NCBI GenBank assembly: GCA_963708865.1
Contig: CAVPUC010000008.1
Span: 434,001-498,000 of the forward strand
Source: DAIDKA01 sp963708865
GTDB lineage: Bacteria > Pseudomonadota > Gammaproteobacteria > Steroidobacterales > Steroidobacteraceae
Reading direction: 5' to 3'
DNA: 64,000 nucleotides
Shown here: positions 24,264 through 32,596 of the stretch, piece after piece
Position numbering within the stretch: position 1 is the first letter of the stretch
Layout: every line of letters begins with the position of its first letter
Program-made: the position numbers and the translations under genes
Notes under the pieces: generated by a model
The model's input: only the letters and a program-made list of their open reading frames with translations
Told to the model about the DNA's origin: nothing
Database searches by the model: none

Positions 24264-24755
24264 ATGCCAAAGCGAATCGATGGGGCGACGCTCACCGCGG
24301 TGATTGGCACGCTCTACCCACCGCCGTTCGATCAACCCTGCCGTGCCCGCGAACGTCGTCGATTGGGCGATGCCGCGGGTCTTGAGCAATTTGGCGTGAA
24401 CCTGCTGCGACTACCCCCAGGCTCATGGTCCAGCCAGCGTCACTGGCACACCGCGGCAGATGAGTTCATTTATGTGGTCTCGGGCGAGGTCACGCTCGTG
24501 ACCGCTGCGGGAGAGGAAGTGCTACGGCCCGGAGATGCCGCGGGGTTCAAGGCGGGTGATGCCGACGGCCACTGTCTGCAAAATCGATCGACGACAGATG
24601 CGCTCGTCCTTGAAGTGGGAACGCGAGCCGCGGCCGATGTCACCTACTACTCGGACATTGACATGATGGCCCCGGCGGAGGCGAAACCGGCGATTTACAC
24701 GCATCGCGACGGGACGCCTTACGAAGGAATCCGACGGCGCCGCCCCCAGGACTGA
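24264..24755 (+). CDS. cupin-domain protein
   Basis: A 163-residue single-cupin protein. The two cupin motifs are recognisable: motif 1 around HWHTAADEFIYVVSGEVTL (two His and Glu as metal ligands) and motif 2 around PGDAAGFKAGDADGHCLQNR (His). An AGGAGG ribosome site lies 11 bases before the ATG. The family includes sugar isomerases, dioxygenases and simple binding proteins; the reaction here is unknown. It is 17 bp after the lipase-like gene and may be co-transcribed. Confidence 0.82.
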   Translation: MPKRIDGATLTAVIGTLYPPPFDQPCRARERRRLGDAAGLEQFGVNLLRLPPGSWSSQRHWHTAADEFIYVVSGEVTLVTAAGEEVLRPGDAAGFKAGDADGHCLQNRSTTDALVLEVGTRAAADVTYYSDIDMMAPAEAKPAIYTHRDGTPYEGIRRRRPQD

Positions 24756-24776
24756 AGGGTGCTGATCGCCTCCTGC

Positions 24777-26552
24777 TCAGATCAGCGCCACCTCGACGCC
24801 GGCGACAGTTGCGGATCCCTGCACAATCATCTGGCCATATCCGAGCGCGCGCGGCAACAGCTGGCAGGCATAGAAATGCGCAGTCGCAAGCTTCGCCGCG
24901 TTGAACTCCTGAGCGGCTGCGGCGCTGACCAGACGCGCGGCGCGCGCCATCAGCCAGCCGCCCAGCACAAAACCACACATCATCAGATACGGCACCGCGA
25001 CCGAGAGCGCGCGCTCGGTGTCGCTCGCGCCCCAGCCCAACAGCAGCGCGGTGGACTCACGCAGCCCCTGCACGGCGGACAGCGTCGCCTCGCGCACCAC
25101 TTGCGCCGTTGCTGATCCGGCGTCGCCGGCGAGCTCCGTCTCGATCTGCGCCAGCAGGCTCATCATCGCCGCGCCCTTGTCGCGCGCCAGCTTGCGCCCG
25201 AGCAGGTCATTCGCCTGGATGCCGGTGGTGCCTTCATAGATTGCGGTAATCCGCACGTCGCGCAGCCACTGCGCGGCGCCGGTCTCCTCGATGTAACCGG
25301 TACCGCCGTGCACCTGGATACCGGTGCTCGCGAGCTCCACGCCAAATTCCGTGCACCAGCCTTTGACGATGGGAATGAGCAGGTCGCCCTGTGCCTGGGC
25401 CTGCATGCGCACCGTTGCCTCCGCGTGCGATTCGGCCAAATCCAGCTGCAAGGCCGCATACAGCGTCAGCGCGCGCATGGCCTCCGTGCCGGCCTTCATC
25501 TCGAGCAGCATGCGTTTGACATCCGGATGATGAATGATGGGGCCTGACTTGCCGCCGGCGCTGCTGCGCCCCTGCACGCGGGTACGCGCATAGTCCGCAG
25601 CCTGCTGGAACGCGCGTTCGGCCACCGCATAGCCCTGCAGACCCACCGCAAGCCGCGCCACGTTCATCATGATGAACATGTATTCAAGGCCGCGATTGGC
25701 CTCACCCACCAGATAGCCTACGGCACCCTCGTGTTGGCCGAAGGCCATGACGCAGGTCGGGCTCGCGTGGATGCCCAGCTTGTGCTCAATGGAGACGCAG
25801 TGGACGTCATTGCGCGAGCCGAGCGCGCCGTCCTCCCCGACGAGCCGCTTGGGCACCAGAAACAGCGAAATGCCCCGCACACCGTCGGGCGCACCGTCGA
25901 TGCGCGCGAGTACCATGTGAATGATGTTGTCGGTGAGGTCGTGTTCACCCCAGGTGATGAAGATCTTCTGGCCGAACAGGCGGAATTCGTCGACGGCGAG
26001 ATCGCCGCCGGCGGGCACGGCCCGGGTCCGGATCGAGGCGAGGTCCGAGCCGGCCTGGGGTTCGGTGAGCACCATGGTGCCCGTCCACTCGCCGGTCACC
26101 ATCTTCGGCAGATAGCGCGATTTGAGGGTCGGCGAGGCGGTGATTTCCAGCGCATGGATGGCCCCATAGGTGAGCATGGGACACAACTTGAAGGCGAGAT
26201 TTGCCGAGGCCCAGGTCTCCTGCGCGGCCGTCGCGAGCAGCATCGGCGCGCCCTGACCGCCAAGCTGCGCGGGCGCCCGCAACTGCTGCCAGCCGCCCGC
26301 GACGAACTGCTGATAGGCCGCGCGAAAGCCTTTCGCGGTACGCACACCGTCCTCGCTCCAGTGCGCCCCTTCCTGATCGCCGCTGCGATTGATGGGATCC
26401 AGCACGCCTTCGGCGAAGCGCGCCGATTCGCTCAGCACGGACTCGGCCAGATCGGCGGAATAGTCGGCATGCGCGGGGCATTGCGCCAGGGGCTGGGGTC
26501 CCAGCAATTCATTCAGGACAAACAGCAGGTCCTTAAGCGGTGCGCGATACAT
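24777..26552 (-). CDS. acyl-CoA dehydrogenase
   Basis: FAD-dependent dehydrogenase, 591 residues, longer than classical members because of the C-terminal acyl-CoA-dehydrogenase-related domain found in the DmdC/long-form group. Domains: N-terminal helical (about 30-160), middle beta domain (GTMVLTEPQAGSDLASIRTR, FGQKIFITWGEHDL) and C-terminal helical with the catalytic-base region ITAIYEGTTGIQANDLLGRKL. The start at 26552 has AAGGAGG upstream. Substrate chain length is not evident. It lies 16 bp downstream of a LysR gene on the same strand and may be controlled by or co-transcribed with it. Confidence 0.9.
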   Translation of the reverse strand: MYRAPLKDLLFVLNELLGPQPLAQCPAHADYSADLAESVLSESARFAEGVLDPINRSGDQEGAHWSEDGVRTAKGFRAAYQQFVAGGWQQLRAPAQLGGQGAPMLLATAAQETWASANLAFKLCPMLTYGAIHALEITASPTLKSRYLPKMVTGEWTGTMVLTEPQAGSDLASIRTRAVPAGGDLAVDEFRLFGQKIFITWGEHDLTDNIIHMVLARIDGAPDGVRGISLFLVPKRLVGEDGALGSRNDVHCVSIEHKLGIHASPTCVMAFGQHEGAVGYLVGEANRGLEYMFIMMNVARLAVGLQGYAVAERAFQQAADYARTRVQGRSSAGGKSGPIIHHPDVKRMLLEMKAGTEAMRALTLYAALQLDLAESHAEATVRMQAQAQGDLLIPIVKGWCTEFGVELASTGIQVHGGTGYIEETGAAQWLRDVRITAIYEGTTGIQANDLLGRKLARDKGAAMMSLLAQIETELAGDAGSATAQVVREATLSAVQGLRESTALLLGWGASDTERALSVAVPYLMMCGFVLGGWLMARAARLVSAAAAQEFNAAKLATAHFYACQLLPRALGYGQMIVQGSATVAGVEVALI

Positions 26553-26568
26553 CTCGCCCCTCCTTGCG

Positions 26569-27489
26569 TCAGATCTGCGCCAGCGCCGGGACCACGTTGG
26601 CCGCAAGAAAATCCACGAAACACTGGACCCGGTGGTCCGCGCCCTGGGTTGCAGGGTACACCGCATACAGGGGCATGATCTGCGGCAGCTCCCAGTCGGG
26701 CAGCAGCAGCTTGAGCCGACCCGTTGCCAGGCCCTGGCGGCACAGGAATTCTGGCAGGATGCCGATGCCAAGCCCGGCCGCCGTCGCCGCGTGCAATACC
26801 GCCGGATCATTCACAGCGAGCCTGGAGGTCACCCGGATCTCCGCGCGCATCGCACCGTGCACCAGGGTCATGCGAAATTCGGGGCCGTCGCCCTCCGGCG
26901 TGAGCAGCTCGTGAGAGCGCAGGTCATCGGGTCGTTCGGGGGCCCCGCGGCGTTGCAGGTAGCCCGGCGTCGCGCAGAGGATGGCGGGGGGAGACCCCAG
27001 CAGCTGCTGCGCCATGCCCGCTTCATCCCCGGTGCCGGCGCGAATCGCCACATCACAGCCGCGGCCCGACCCCGCCATCATGCCGGTGCCGGGTGCCTGC
27101 AGATTCACCTCGAGCGGAATGTCCGGAAAGCTCTCCATGAACCGCGGGACCAGCGGCGCAAGCAAAATCCGGCCATAGGTGGGGTCGGCAGCGACCCGCA
27201 AGGGCCCGGTGGGTGGGGCGAACCAACGACTGATCTGGGTGCGTGCGGCATCACTCTCGTCAGCCAGGCGGCGGGCGTGGGGGTAGATCAGCTCCCCGGC
27301 TTCGGTCAGCGACAATCGGCGGGTGGTGCGGTTGAGGACCCTCACCCCCAGGGCGGCCTCCAGATCCGCCACGGCGCGACTGACCGCAGCCTTCGGCACG
27401 CCGAGGGCGCGCGCGGCCGCCGAGAAGCCATTCAGATCGACCACCTTCGCCAAGGTGGCCAGTTGAGCCGGCAGCCAGAACAGACTCAT
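26569..27489 (-). CDS. LysR family transcriptional regulator
   Basis: A 306-residue LysR regulator. The winged helix is LATLAKVVDLNGFSAAARALGVPKAAVSRAVADLEAALG..., with the LNRTTRRLSLTEAGE wing; the effector domain follows from about residue 93. It belongs to the group resembling AaeR/DsdC-like small-molecule regulators, with no diagnostic effector motif. It lies just upstream of the acyl-CoA dehydrogenase gene and divergent from a DUF1993 gene across a 122-bp region with two dyads, so it may control either. Confidence 0.88.
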   Translation of the reverse strand: MSLFWLPAQLATLAKVVDLNGFSAAARALGVPKAAVSRAVADLEAALGVRVLNRTTRRLSLTEAGELIYPHARRLADESDAARTQISRWFAPPTGPLRVAADPTYGRILLAPLVPRFMESFPDIPLEVNLQAPGTGMMAGSGRGCDVAIRAGTGDEAGMAQQLLGSPPAILCATPGYLQRRGAPERPDDLRSHELLTPEGDGPEFRMTLVHGAMRAEIRVTSRLAVNDPAVLHAATAAGLGIGILPEFLCRQGLATGRLKLLLPDWELPQIMPLYAVYPATQGADHRVQCFVDFLAANVVPALAQI

Positions 27490-27497
27490 GTGGGATC

Positions 27498-27524
27498 CAA
27501 TAAGGGCTGTCTAGACCGTTATTG
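27498..27524. promoter_or_regulatory. dyad operator 1 near the LysR start
   Basis: CAATAA (27498-27503) and TTATTG (27519-27524) form a perfect inverted repeat with 15 bases between; the interior contains the palindrome GTCTAGAC (27509-27516). It begins 9 bases upstream of the LysR start codon, well placed for autorepression. Confidence 0.5.
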
Positions 27525-27529
27525 TTTCA

Positions 27530-27554
27530 CTTCTGGTACATATTTGTACAGAAG
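27530..27554. promoter_or_regulatory. dyad operator 2 upstream of the DUF1993 gene
   Basis: GTACA-TATT-TGTAC (27536-27549) is a perfect 5+5 palindrome, extended outward by CTTCT / AGAAG with one bulged G. The near-perfect 10-bp arms make a convincing protein-binding site, about 60 bp before the DUF1993 start and 41 bp from the LysR start. Confidence 0.5.
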
Positions 27555-27611
27555 AACAGGGAGTAGAATCCGCCGCCTTGCTCCCGCGAACCGCGTTACG
27601 AGGAGACCCCG

Positions 27612-28118
27612 ATGCAGATTTCCGTGTACACCATGACGGTGGAGACTTTCCTGCCGATGCTCGCCAACCTGTCGAAGCAACTCGACAAGGCCACCGAGTT
27701 CGCGGCCGCCAAGAAGTTTGATGCCGCGGTGCTGGCCAATGCGCGCCTGGCGCCGGACATGTTTTCCCTCATCAAGCAGGTGCAGCTGACCACTGACTTT
27801 GCCAAGAGCGGTACCGCGCGCCTGGCGGGCATCGATCCGCCGAAGTTCGAAGACAACGAGCAGACCTTCGCGGAGCTGCAGGATCGCATCAAGAAGACCA
27901 TCGATTTTGTCTCGAGCGTGAAGGCCGACACTTTCAAGGGTGCCGAGGACCGCGACATCGTGATTCCGATTCGCGACAACAAGCTTGAGTTCAAGGGGCT
28001 GGTGTATCTGCGCAATTGGGTTCTGCCGAATTTCTATTTTCATCTCACCGCCGCGTACTCGATCCTGCGCCACAACGGAGTCGAGCTCGGCAAGCGTGAT
28101 TTCCTGCCTTCGGGCTGA
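27612..28118 (+). CDS. DUF1993 family protein
   Basis: A 168-residue DUF1993 protein, a four-helix DinB-like fold. Recognised by VYTMTVETFLPMLANLSKQLDKA, APDMFSLIKQVQLTTDFAK, FAELQDRIKKTIDFV and the C-terminal NFYFHLTAAYSILRHNGVELGKRDFL. Function is unknown; the conserved His pair may bind metal as in DinB-like enzymes. A GAGGAGA ribosome site precedes the ATG. Divergent from the LysR gene across the dyads at 27498-27554, which suggests LysR control. Confidence 0.85.
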   Translation: MQISVYTMTVETFLPMLANLSKQLDKATEFAAAKKFDAAVLANARLAPDMFSLIKQVQLTTDFAKSGTARLAGIDPPKFEDNEQTFAELQDRIKKTIDFVSSVKADTFKGAEDRDIVIPIRDNKLEFKGLVYLRNWVLPNFYFHLTAAYSILRHNGVELGKRDFLPSG

Positions 28119-28169
28119 ACCGATTCGATACGGGCTTGATTAAGTCCTATCGCCTATCGTTATGACAAG

Positions 28170-28196
28170 AGCGGGGCGCGCAACGTTCGCCCCGCT
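28170..28196 (+). terminator. hairpin after the DUF1993 gene
   Basis: AGCGGGGCG (28170-28178) and CGCCCCGCT (28188-28196) form a perfect 9-bp stem with a 9-base loop, 52 bases after the stop codon. Only three Ts follow (GCGTTTC), so it is terminator-like but not ideal. Confidence 0.5.
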
Positions 28197-28283
28197 GCGT
28201 TTCACGTCGCAGAACGCGAGCGCCATCACGCTGTCGCCACTAAGAGACTGTCACTCTAGCAGCAGGCATCGGGGTGATCTGAC

Positions 28284-29702
28284 TTGTCTAATTCCCATCA
28301 AAATTCTGCCCTGCGCTCGGACACCGAGTCGCCAGGCGAAACAGCCGCGACGCTGGGCGCGCAGGTTCTGGCCTTGCTGCCCGCGCTGCGTCTGCATTCG
28401 GTTTCACTGTTTGACGCCAAGGGCGACGTGCAGTGGCTGAGCGAAGGGGCCCTCGGACCCGACGAGCAAGCCGTGGTGGAAGAAGCCATCGCCACCTTGA
28501 CCAATGCCGTCATGCGCGCCCACTTCGAAGTACCCCTGAGCGACAATCGCGCGGCGCTGTTCCTGGCGGTGCGCACGCCGCGCGCGACGCTCGCCGGCGT
28601 GGTGATGGTGCTGATGGATGCCAAACTTCTCAGCTCCGGCAATCTCGCGGCGCGCATCCTCACCACCAGCATGCGCTCCGTGTTGCAGAAGATCGCCATG
28701 TTGCTGGCGCCACCGCCGCCGCTTGGCGCGACCGGCACGCTTTCGGCAATCCGGGCGTTTTCGAGCGGCACGCTGCCGCTGGAAGTACCCAAGGTTCCCG
28801 GCTCCGGTATCGGCGATACCGCCAATACGGCATGGGTCAAGGATTCCGCGGATCCGCCGCTCCTGGAAATACTGGCACCCCCCAGCGCCGGCGCCTCAAC
28901 GTCCGGCATTGACGTACTGCCCTGGAGCACACCTGAGACGGATCGCTCAGCGGAAATCTGCTTTGACGCCGATCCGGTGACAGCCGTCCCCAGGACCGGC
29001 GAGGTGCAGTCATTGCCGAGCGCTGCGGTTGAGGCGCCCGCCGGCAAGACCCCGACGCTGCGATTGCGCGAACTGGTCCGGCTGCGCAGCGGCGGACGCA
29101 CCCGTCGCTATCAGGTCGTGCCGGTGGCGGAACACCAGCGCGGGGATGCGCTCGCCACGCTCAACCAGCTGCTGGCGTGGCTGCAGCAGAACTCCCGGGT
29201 GCTGCGGGGTGATCCGCTCAGCTTCACCATCGCGGTGTCGGCGCAGGCCCTCGGCGATGCCGGCTTGCCGGAAGCCCTGGGCAAGGCCCTGGCAGCGGCC
29301 GATCTGGATCCCGGCACGGTCGGATTTGAACTGCGCGAGGCCGCCTGCGTAAGCCAGCGCGTGATGGCCGAACAATTCCTCGCCCAATGTGAGCAGTCGC
29401 ACTGCTTCGCGGTGATCGATGACTTCACGTTCGATACGACGATGCTGGAACTGCTGCGCTCGAATGCCGTGCGGATGTTGAAAGTGGATGCGCGCCTGGT
29501 GGCGGCGGCGCTGAAGGACAAACTTGCACAGGCTCGCGTCATTGCCATCGCCCAGGCCGCCAAGGTCCTGGGCATGCATTGCGCCGCCAAGTATGTGGAC
29601 TCCGCGGCAGGCCGGCGCTGGATTTCCGCCGTGGGTTTCGACTTCTGTCAATCCTCGACGACCGAACCGGTGGCGCGGCTCACCGAGCTGACCCCATCCT
29701 GA
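28284..29702 (+). CDS. protein with a degenerate, catalytically dead EAL-like domain
   Basis: A 472-residue soluble protein starting at TTG. Residues about 255-465 follow the EAL fold: LRGDPLSFTIAVSAQAL matches the strand carrying the N-V-S element, GTVGFELREA the E-I-T-E strand, FAVIDDFTFDTTM the DDFG loop (here DDFTF), VRMLKVDARLV the KID strand and the end (FDFCQ) the last strand. The E-A-L motif itself is replaced (RLRELVRLRS) and several metal ligands are missing, so phosphodiesterase activity is unlikely; it may bind c-di-GMP or a protein partner. The N-terminal 140 residues are a separate alpha/beta domain, and about 150-250 is a low-complexity Pro/Ala/Ser linker. Its 3' end overlaps the convergent diguanylate cyclase by 55 bases. 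Confidence 0.75.
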   Translation: MSNSHQNSALRSDTESPGETAATLGAQVLALLPALRLHSVSLFDAKGDVQWLSEGALGPDEQAVVEEAIATLTNAVMRAHFEVPLSDNRAALFLAVRTPRATLAGVVMVLMDAKLLSSGNLAARILTTSMRSVLQKIAMLLAPPPPLGATGTLSAIRAFSSGTLPLEVPKVPGSGIGDTANTAWVKDSADPPLLEILAPPSAGASTSGIDVLPWSTPETDRSAEICFDADPVTAVPRTGEVQSLPSAAVEAPAGKTPTLRLRELVRLRSGGRTRRYQVVPVAEHQRGDALATLNQLLAWLQQNSRVLRGDPLSFTIAVSAQALGDAGLPEALGKALAAADLDPGTVGFELREAACVSQRVMAEQFLAQCEQSHCFAVIDDFTFDTTMLELLRSNAVRMLKVDARLVAAALKDKLAQARVIAIAQAAKVLGMHCAAKYVDSAAGRRWISAVGFDFCQSSTTEPVARLTELTPS

Positions 29703-30943
29703 CAGGCTGCGCCGCCGGCGGCGGTGCTGCTCGCAAAGACCCCGGTCGTGCTGGTTTGCGCGTCTCGATCCAGGAACGTGAATTGGTTGCGCCCCGCACG
29801 TTTCGCCGCATACAGACCTCGATCAGCCAGCATGATGGCCCCCTGCGGGCTGCGCTCCAGGGTCGGGCGGACAAACGCCACACCGCTGCTCACGGTCACC
29901 ACGGGTGAGACCGAGGATTTCGGATGCGTGATCTCCAGCTCCTCGACCATGCGCAAGACGCGCTCAGCCGCGTCCGCCACATATTCGCGGGTGACGTCAA
30001 ACAGGATGATGGCGAACTCCTCACCACCGTAGCGCGCGGCCAGATCGAGCGGGCGGCGCGCCGTCGCCGCCACGACCTTGGCAATGCTCTGCAAGGCGGC
30101 ATCCCCGGCCTGGTGGCCCAGGGAGTCGTTGAAGGCTTTGAAGAAGTCCACGTCTATGAGCATGACCCCGAGCGCGCGCTTGTCCCGCAGCGCCAGCTGC
30201 CACACCAGGCGCAGATGATCATCAAAAGCGCGCCGGTTCTTCAGACCCGTGAGGCCGTCGCGGGCGGCCATCTCCCCGACGCGTCGATTCTCGACGTACA
30301 GGGCGCGTACCGAACGCTCCAGCGCAAGGGCGACGATGCCGGCCATCAACATGGCGAAGCCGACATGGCCAATGACGGAGACCAGCGCCATCAGCGGCAG
30401 CGACTGCCGCCATGCGCTGATGATCAGCACGCACAACGCGACGCCGTTGACCAGCACGGACTGTCGGAACTGCAGCCCGGTCAGCACCGCTGCGCCAAAG
30501 GCATACACCGCGATCGCCGCCATATAGCCGGGATGGGAGCCGAAAATCTCGCTGCCAAATACCGCGTTGATGCAGGCATGGCCGAGCATCGCCAGCGGCA
30601 GGACGACTTTCAGATAGCCACTCGCGATGTCGGTGCGCCAGGAAAGTCCGCACAGCACCGCACGTGCGCACACCGCGATGCCGATCAACCACAGTTTCGC
30701 CGGTTCGATCTGCGCGGCCGACAGCGGCAGCACCGGATGAGGGAAGCCGGCTTCGTAAAGAATTGAACCGGCGATCAGCAGCAGCAATGCGAGGCACAGC
30801 GATGTGGTATGCCAGGCGCGGATGCCGGGCCGAAACACACGCAGACTGAATTCGATATAGTCGGTTTCGACGGGCTCGGAAAAGCGCCGGGGCAGGATCC
30901 ATCCTGCGGAGACCGTCTTCAGTGCATCCTCGTCTCCAACCAT
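29648..30943 (-). CDS. membrane diguanylate cyclase (GGEEF)
   Basis: A 431-residue protein with about six hydrophobic segments (45-65, 82-100, 112-130, 138-156, 162-178, 187-207), then a GGDEF domain (about 223-395). The active site is intact: GGEEF at 306-310, DGLTGLKNRRAF, LIDVDFFKAFND for Mg-GTP, and an inhibitory I-site RPLD at 297-300, five residues before GGEEF. It should make c-di-GMP under product inhibition. The C-terminal 40 residues are low complexity and are encoded opposite the end of the degenerate EAL gene, an unusual convergent pair of c-di-GMP genes. Confidence 0.9.
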   Translation of the reverse strand: MVGDEDALKTVSAGWILPRRFSEPVETDYIEFSLRVFRPGIRAWHTTSLCLALLLLIAGSILYEAGFPHPVLPLSAAQIEPAKLWLIGIAVCARAVLCGLSWRTDIASGYLKVVLPLAMLGHACINAVFGSEIFGSHPGYMAAIAVYAFGAAVLTGLQFRQSVLVNGVALCVLIISAWRQSLPLMALVSVIGHVGFAMLMAGIVALALERSVRALYVENRRVGEMAARDGLTGLKNRRAFDDHLRLVWQLALRDKRALGVMLIDVDFFKAFNDSLGHQAGDAALQSIAKVVAATARRPLDLAARYGGEEFAIILFDVTREYVADAAERVLRMVEELEITHPKSSVSPVVTVSSGVAFVRPTLERSPQGAIMLADRGLYAAKRAGRNQFTFLDRDAQTSTTGVFASSTAAGGAACQDGVSSVSRATGSVVED

Positions 30944-31140
30944 GACGGAAAATTAGCAGAGCGCAGGCGTTGCGGCTGTGACCCGGCGCATGGACCCCGT
31001 TGGCATCGGCGACCATATTGAGACGCAGTTCGCACTCGGCCGGCATCCGGCGCCGGTTCTGTGAGGCAGCCCCTGGGCTTCCTTACCTCAACCCTGCACG
31101 ATCCAATCTGGATCAATGCGGATGTGAATGAGCTGAGCCG

Positions 31141-31563
31141 ATGGCGCCGCAATCAAACCCCGATTCGCTCACCGACAGCGGGGCCAATACACTCCTGGAT
31201 ACCCCGTCCGAGGATGATCTTTTGGCATTGGTGCCGGACATGGAGTTGCTGGAGAGCTCCACCATTGACGCCCTCAGCGCACAGTCCGCCGCCGCCGCGG
31301 CAGCAGGATCGGGACGCAGACGGCTCATCGACGCCAAAGCTGACCGACGAGAACGCGGCCGCCACCGTGCGAAGCGCCGCCGCAACGACTACGATCCATG
31401 ACGATCCGTATGCCGACTTGATGCCTGAACTGGAGGCGCTCGAAGACACCACGGCCTTCACCCGCACCATCCCGCAAATGTCGGCCAGCGTGGCTGCGAC
31501 GGCGACTGCCAGGGCGCCAATGCCGGCGCCGGCCACCATTCGCCTGCGAGACCCACACCGATC
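31141..31563 (+). pseudogene. N-terminal part of a membrane protein, split by two compensating frameshifts
   Basis: The frame starting at 31141 gives MAPQSNPDSLTDSGANTLLD and LLALVPDMELLESSTIDALS, then turns into Arg-rich nonsense after about 31315. The next frame from about 31320 reads STPKLTDENAAATVRSAA and YADLMPELEALEDTTAFTRT, acidic like the first part. At about 31530-31545 reading must return to the first frame to reach the Pro-rich linker and the membrane domain starting at 31564. The motif LVPDMELLESST recurs as LMPELEALEDTT in the shifted frame, which shows the middle segment is real coding sequence. Either two small indels in the assembly or a decayed 5' part. Confidence 0.55.
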
Positions 31564-32421
31564 GTGAGTCCCGCAGCGCCACCGGCCAAACGGCCTACCG
31601 CCACGGCCAGCCGACCGGTCTCGCCGCCGGCGGCCAAGGCGCCCGCCTCAACGGCAGTGCGAACGCCGCTACCCGCGACCGCCAAGAATCTTCCCAACCC
31701 GGATAACGTTGCGGTTCCGCCGGTCATGGACCGGGATTTCATTGCCCGCAACCGCATCGTTGAATTGTATTTGTCAGGCAGCCTGCCGCTGCGCGGCGCG
31801 ACCGTATTTGAACGCTTCTGTCGGGCGAATCCGCAGATCCTGGACGAGATCGGCCTGCCCGAGCGCGTCCACACGGCCCTGCGGCTGCTGGATGCCAGCG
31901 GCAAGCCCGAACCCTGGCAGGAGAAGCCCAAACAGTTCTGGGAACGACCCTACGTACTCGCAGTGGTCTCAGTGCTGACCGTCGTGCTCGGCATTGCGAC
32001 ACTGGTGCTGAACAGCCGTCTGTCTGAGCAGACGCACAAGATCAACATGCTGCACCAACTGGTCACCAATCAGCCGATCGACGCCGCCACCGGCAGCAGC
32101 ACCGTCTACGTCTCGCCCACGCGCGCCGGACCTGCGGCGCCCGTGCCCGTGATCGTCGGCGGCGCCGCGGCACAACTGGTCAACATCAAGATTGATCTGA
32201 ATCATTCGGACTTCAGGGCATTTCGCATCACCATCGATCGCAAGGATCAGGGCCGGGTCGCCGTGCTGAACAATCTGATCAAGGATTCGAACGGCTCACT
32301 GGGTTTCGCACTGAATACTTCGGCCCTGGGTCCTGATACCTATCAGCTGACCATCGAAGGGCTGGATTGGCGCGGTGACCCGCAACCGGACTCCTGGGCC
32401 GCGATTACCATCCGACACTGA
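31564..32421 (+). CDS. membrane-anchored protein of unknown function, C-terminal portion of a frameshifted gene
   Basis: 285 codons open from GTG 31564, with no ribosome site there; the true start is probably 31141 through the frameshifts described for the preceding entry. Order of parts: Pro/Ala/Thr-rich linker (about 1-55), a compact helical segment DFIARNRIVELYLSGSLPLR ... FERFCRANPQILDEIGL, one transmembrane helix (YVLAVVSVLTVVLGIATLVL, about 135-155) and a C-terminal beta-rich domain (about 205-285; VNIKIDLNHSDFRAFRITID, TYQLTIEGLDW). Function not recognised. The N-terminal half would be cytoplasmic and the beta domain periplasmic. Confidence 0.65.
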   Translation: MSPAAPPAKRPTATASRPVSPPAAKAPASTAVRTPLPATAKNLPNPDNVAVPPVMDRDFIARNRIVELYLSGSLPLRGATVFERFCRANPQILDEIGLPERVHTALRLLDASGKPEPWQEKPKQFWERPYVLAVVSVLTVVLGIATLVLNSRLSEQTHKINMLHQLVTNQPIDAATGSSTVYVSPTRAGPAAPVPVIVGGAAAQLVNIKIDLNHSDFRAFRITIDRKDQGRVAVLNNLIKDSNGSLGFALNTSALGPDTYQLTIEGLDWRGDPQPDSWAAITIRH

Positions 32422-32507
32422 CGATCCTGACAGGGACGGTAGGTAACGGGCTACAGCGAAATGCGCGCTTGGCGGTCGGTGACGAGACCGCGTCAGGGTA
32501 ACGTCAC

Positions 32508-32524
32508 GTCAGTTCCCAACTGAC
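32508..32524. other. short perfect hairpin upstream of katE
   Basis: GTCAGTT (32508-32514) and AACTGAC (32518-32524) form a 7-bp perfect stem with a 3-base loop, 87 bp downstream of the preceding stop and 73 bp before the katE start. No T-run follows. It could be a repressor site or part of the katE 5' untranslated region. Confidence 0.3.
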
Positions 32525-32596
32525 AGACCACCGGAAAGGTGTCCGCTCCCCCCTGTGCCGCCTGGGAGCCCGGTGCGCCACTCATAGGAGATATCC

